Assembly (NCBI GenBank): GCA_963556255.1
Contig: OY744604.1
Span: 74,394,736-74,458,735 of the forward strand
Direction of reading: 5' to 3'
Length of the DNA: 64,000 nucleotides
From: Allolobophora icterica
Lineage: Eukaryota > Annelida > Clitellata > Crassiclitellata > Lumbricidae
Positions 63,190 to 64,000 of the stretch are shown in pieces; position 1 is the stretch's first letter, and every line of letters begins with the position of its first letter. Under the pieces are notes generated by a model. It worked only from the letters and a program-made list of their open reading frames with translations, did not search any database and had not been told where the DNA came from. The position numbers and the translations under genes are program-made.

Positions 63190-64000
63190 TCTCAGTGACT
63201 ATCGCATAACTCTATAAGTCACGGATAACCAGTGCTAAAGAAAGTTAATGTGTAAACAAACTTCTGAAAAGAGGCTCCACGAAGATAAACTATATATATA
63301 TACATATCCATATTGATGTAGATAAACATACAGGTTTATATACACATAAGTATATACATATAATCGTGAATAAATGATGTTTCTTTAATAAAAATCTTCG
63401 GCGGCAGGGATTAATTGAAAAGAGACGTTCTAAGAATCCATCTCATCTGACCGAAGCGTAGCCTAAATACAGTTTTCTGTACATAACTGATGTCAAATGT
63501 TGCTCCGACAGCTGCGGTAACAGTCTAGTGTTAGCACGAGATATTCATTGAGTTAGATTAAACGAAGTCTTGGCAGAACTCATCGCGACTTCAAAGCCAA
63601 GACTTCCGTTGCAGAAGCCTCTAAGATTATGAAATCTGGTCCTGAGTCTTATCATCAAGTGCTGCGACATTTTACTATTGACCGAAGCACTCGAGGCAAT
63701 TTATGGTCGTCATGGAAACTGACCAGCGCATTTAAAGGTCGTCGAGGTAGCAGGTTGTGCTTAGATGAAGCAGAATGTTGATGGTCTACGAGAATAAAAA
63801 CAGGGCACGTACATTTAAGAGAGTTTGTGAAGCTCTTGAATGGCGCTATGTAAATGTTCGGATGCAAACATTTGTATATATATACATGTATGTATATTCC
63901 TTCATTCATTCATATAATGTATATTTGTACATATATAACAAACACCATCCAGTGCATGCGTTTAACTATTCTCTTTTGATATTCAGCCCAGCAAGAGACA
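63190..64000. other. No gene recognised; AT repeats and LINE-like tail
   Basis: TATATA tracts near 63290-63365. GAATGGCGCTATGTAAATG at about 63838 resembles the 3' end of dispersed LINE/SINE repeats. An open plus-strand stretch around 63560-63770 has no recognisable motif. Confidence 0.35.

Overview
ORGANISM AND OVERVIEW. This is animal nuclear DNA: spliced exons with GT/AG borders, LINEs, LTR retrotransposons, many cut-and-paste transposons and long microsatellites, with little unique coding sequence. A marine deuterostome invertebrate, perhaps an echinoderm, fits best. The support is the INT-before-RT (Gmr1-type) LTR elements, a group described from deuterostomes, plus scavenger-receptor (SRCR) and CUB exons of the kind expanded in echinoderms and amphioxus. 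The taxon is inference. No bacterial operons, CRISPR arrays, rRNA or canonical tRNA genes were seen.

LAYOUT. (1) 1.55-13.46 kb is a three-level nest. An element with ~1.25 kb inverted arms and a decayed PIN-like gene is interrupted at TTAA by a piggyBac transposon (4299-12655). That transposon's transposase is split by a Gmr1-like LTR retrotransposon (5375-11469, 476-bp LTRs, duplicated GAACT). (2) 15.44-21.60 kb holds a second, frameshifted Gmr1-like element (283-285-bp LTRs, duplicated GCTAT). (3) 22.7-28.7 kb holds CR1/L2-type LINE debris. (4) 30.4-34.3 kb holds two palindromic 8-bp-TSD DNA elements on either side of a two-exon SRCR domain. (5) 34.8-40.6 kb is a second three-level nest: a LINE split by a solo LTR that is itself split by a hAT-like element. 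(6) 41.2-63.2 kb is the host gene territory, on the minus strand: SRCR, CUB, signal-peptide and small phase-1 exons, interspersed with further small transposons.

HOST GENES. Reading the minus strand from high to low coordinates gives a signal-peptide exon (60.7), a 27-codon exon (59.9), a CUB domain in two exons (55.8 and 55.0), a 17-codon exon (53.8), two near-identical 24-codon exons (51.4 and 51.0), a stop-containing exon (43.8), an SRCR domain in two exons (41.9 and 41.3) and another SRCR domain (32.9 and 32.3). Nearly all domain borders are phase 1, so the modules can be shuffled or duplicated without breaking frame. The exons may form one gene or several tandem genes of secreted or membrane pattern-recognition type; genomic sequence alone cannot settle the joins. 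A decayed relative of the stop-containing exon at 63.1 kb points to a tandem family.

LIMITS. Exon borders come from splice consensus and phase matching by eye; repeat identities are by visual comparison. No database search was possible.
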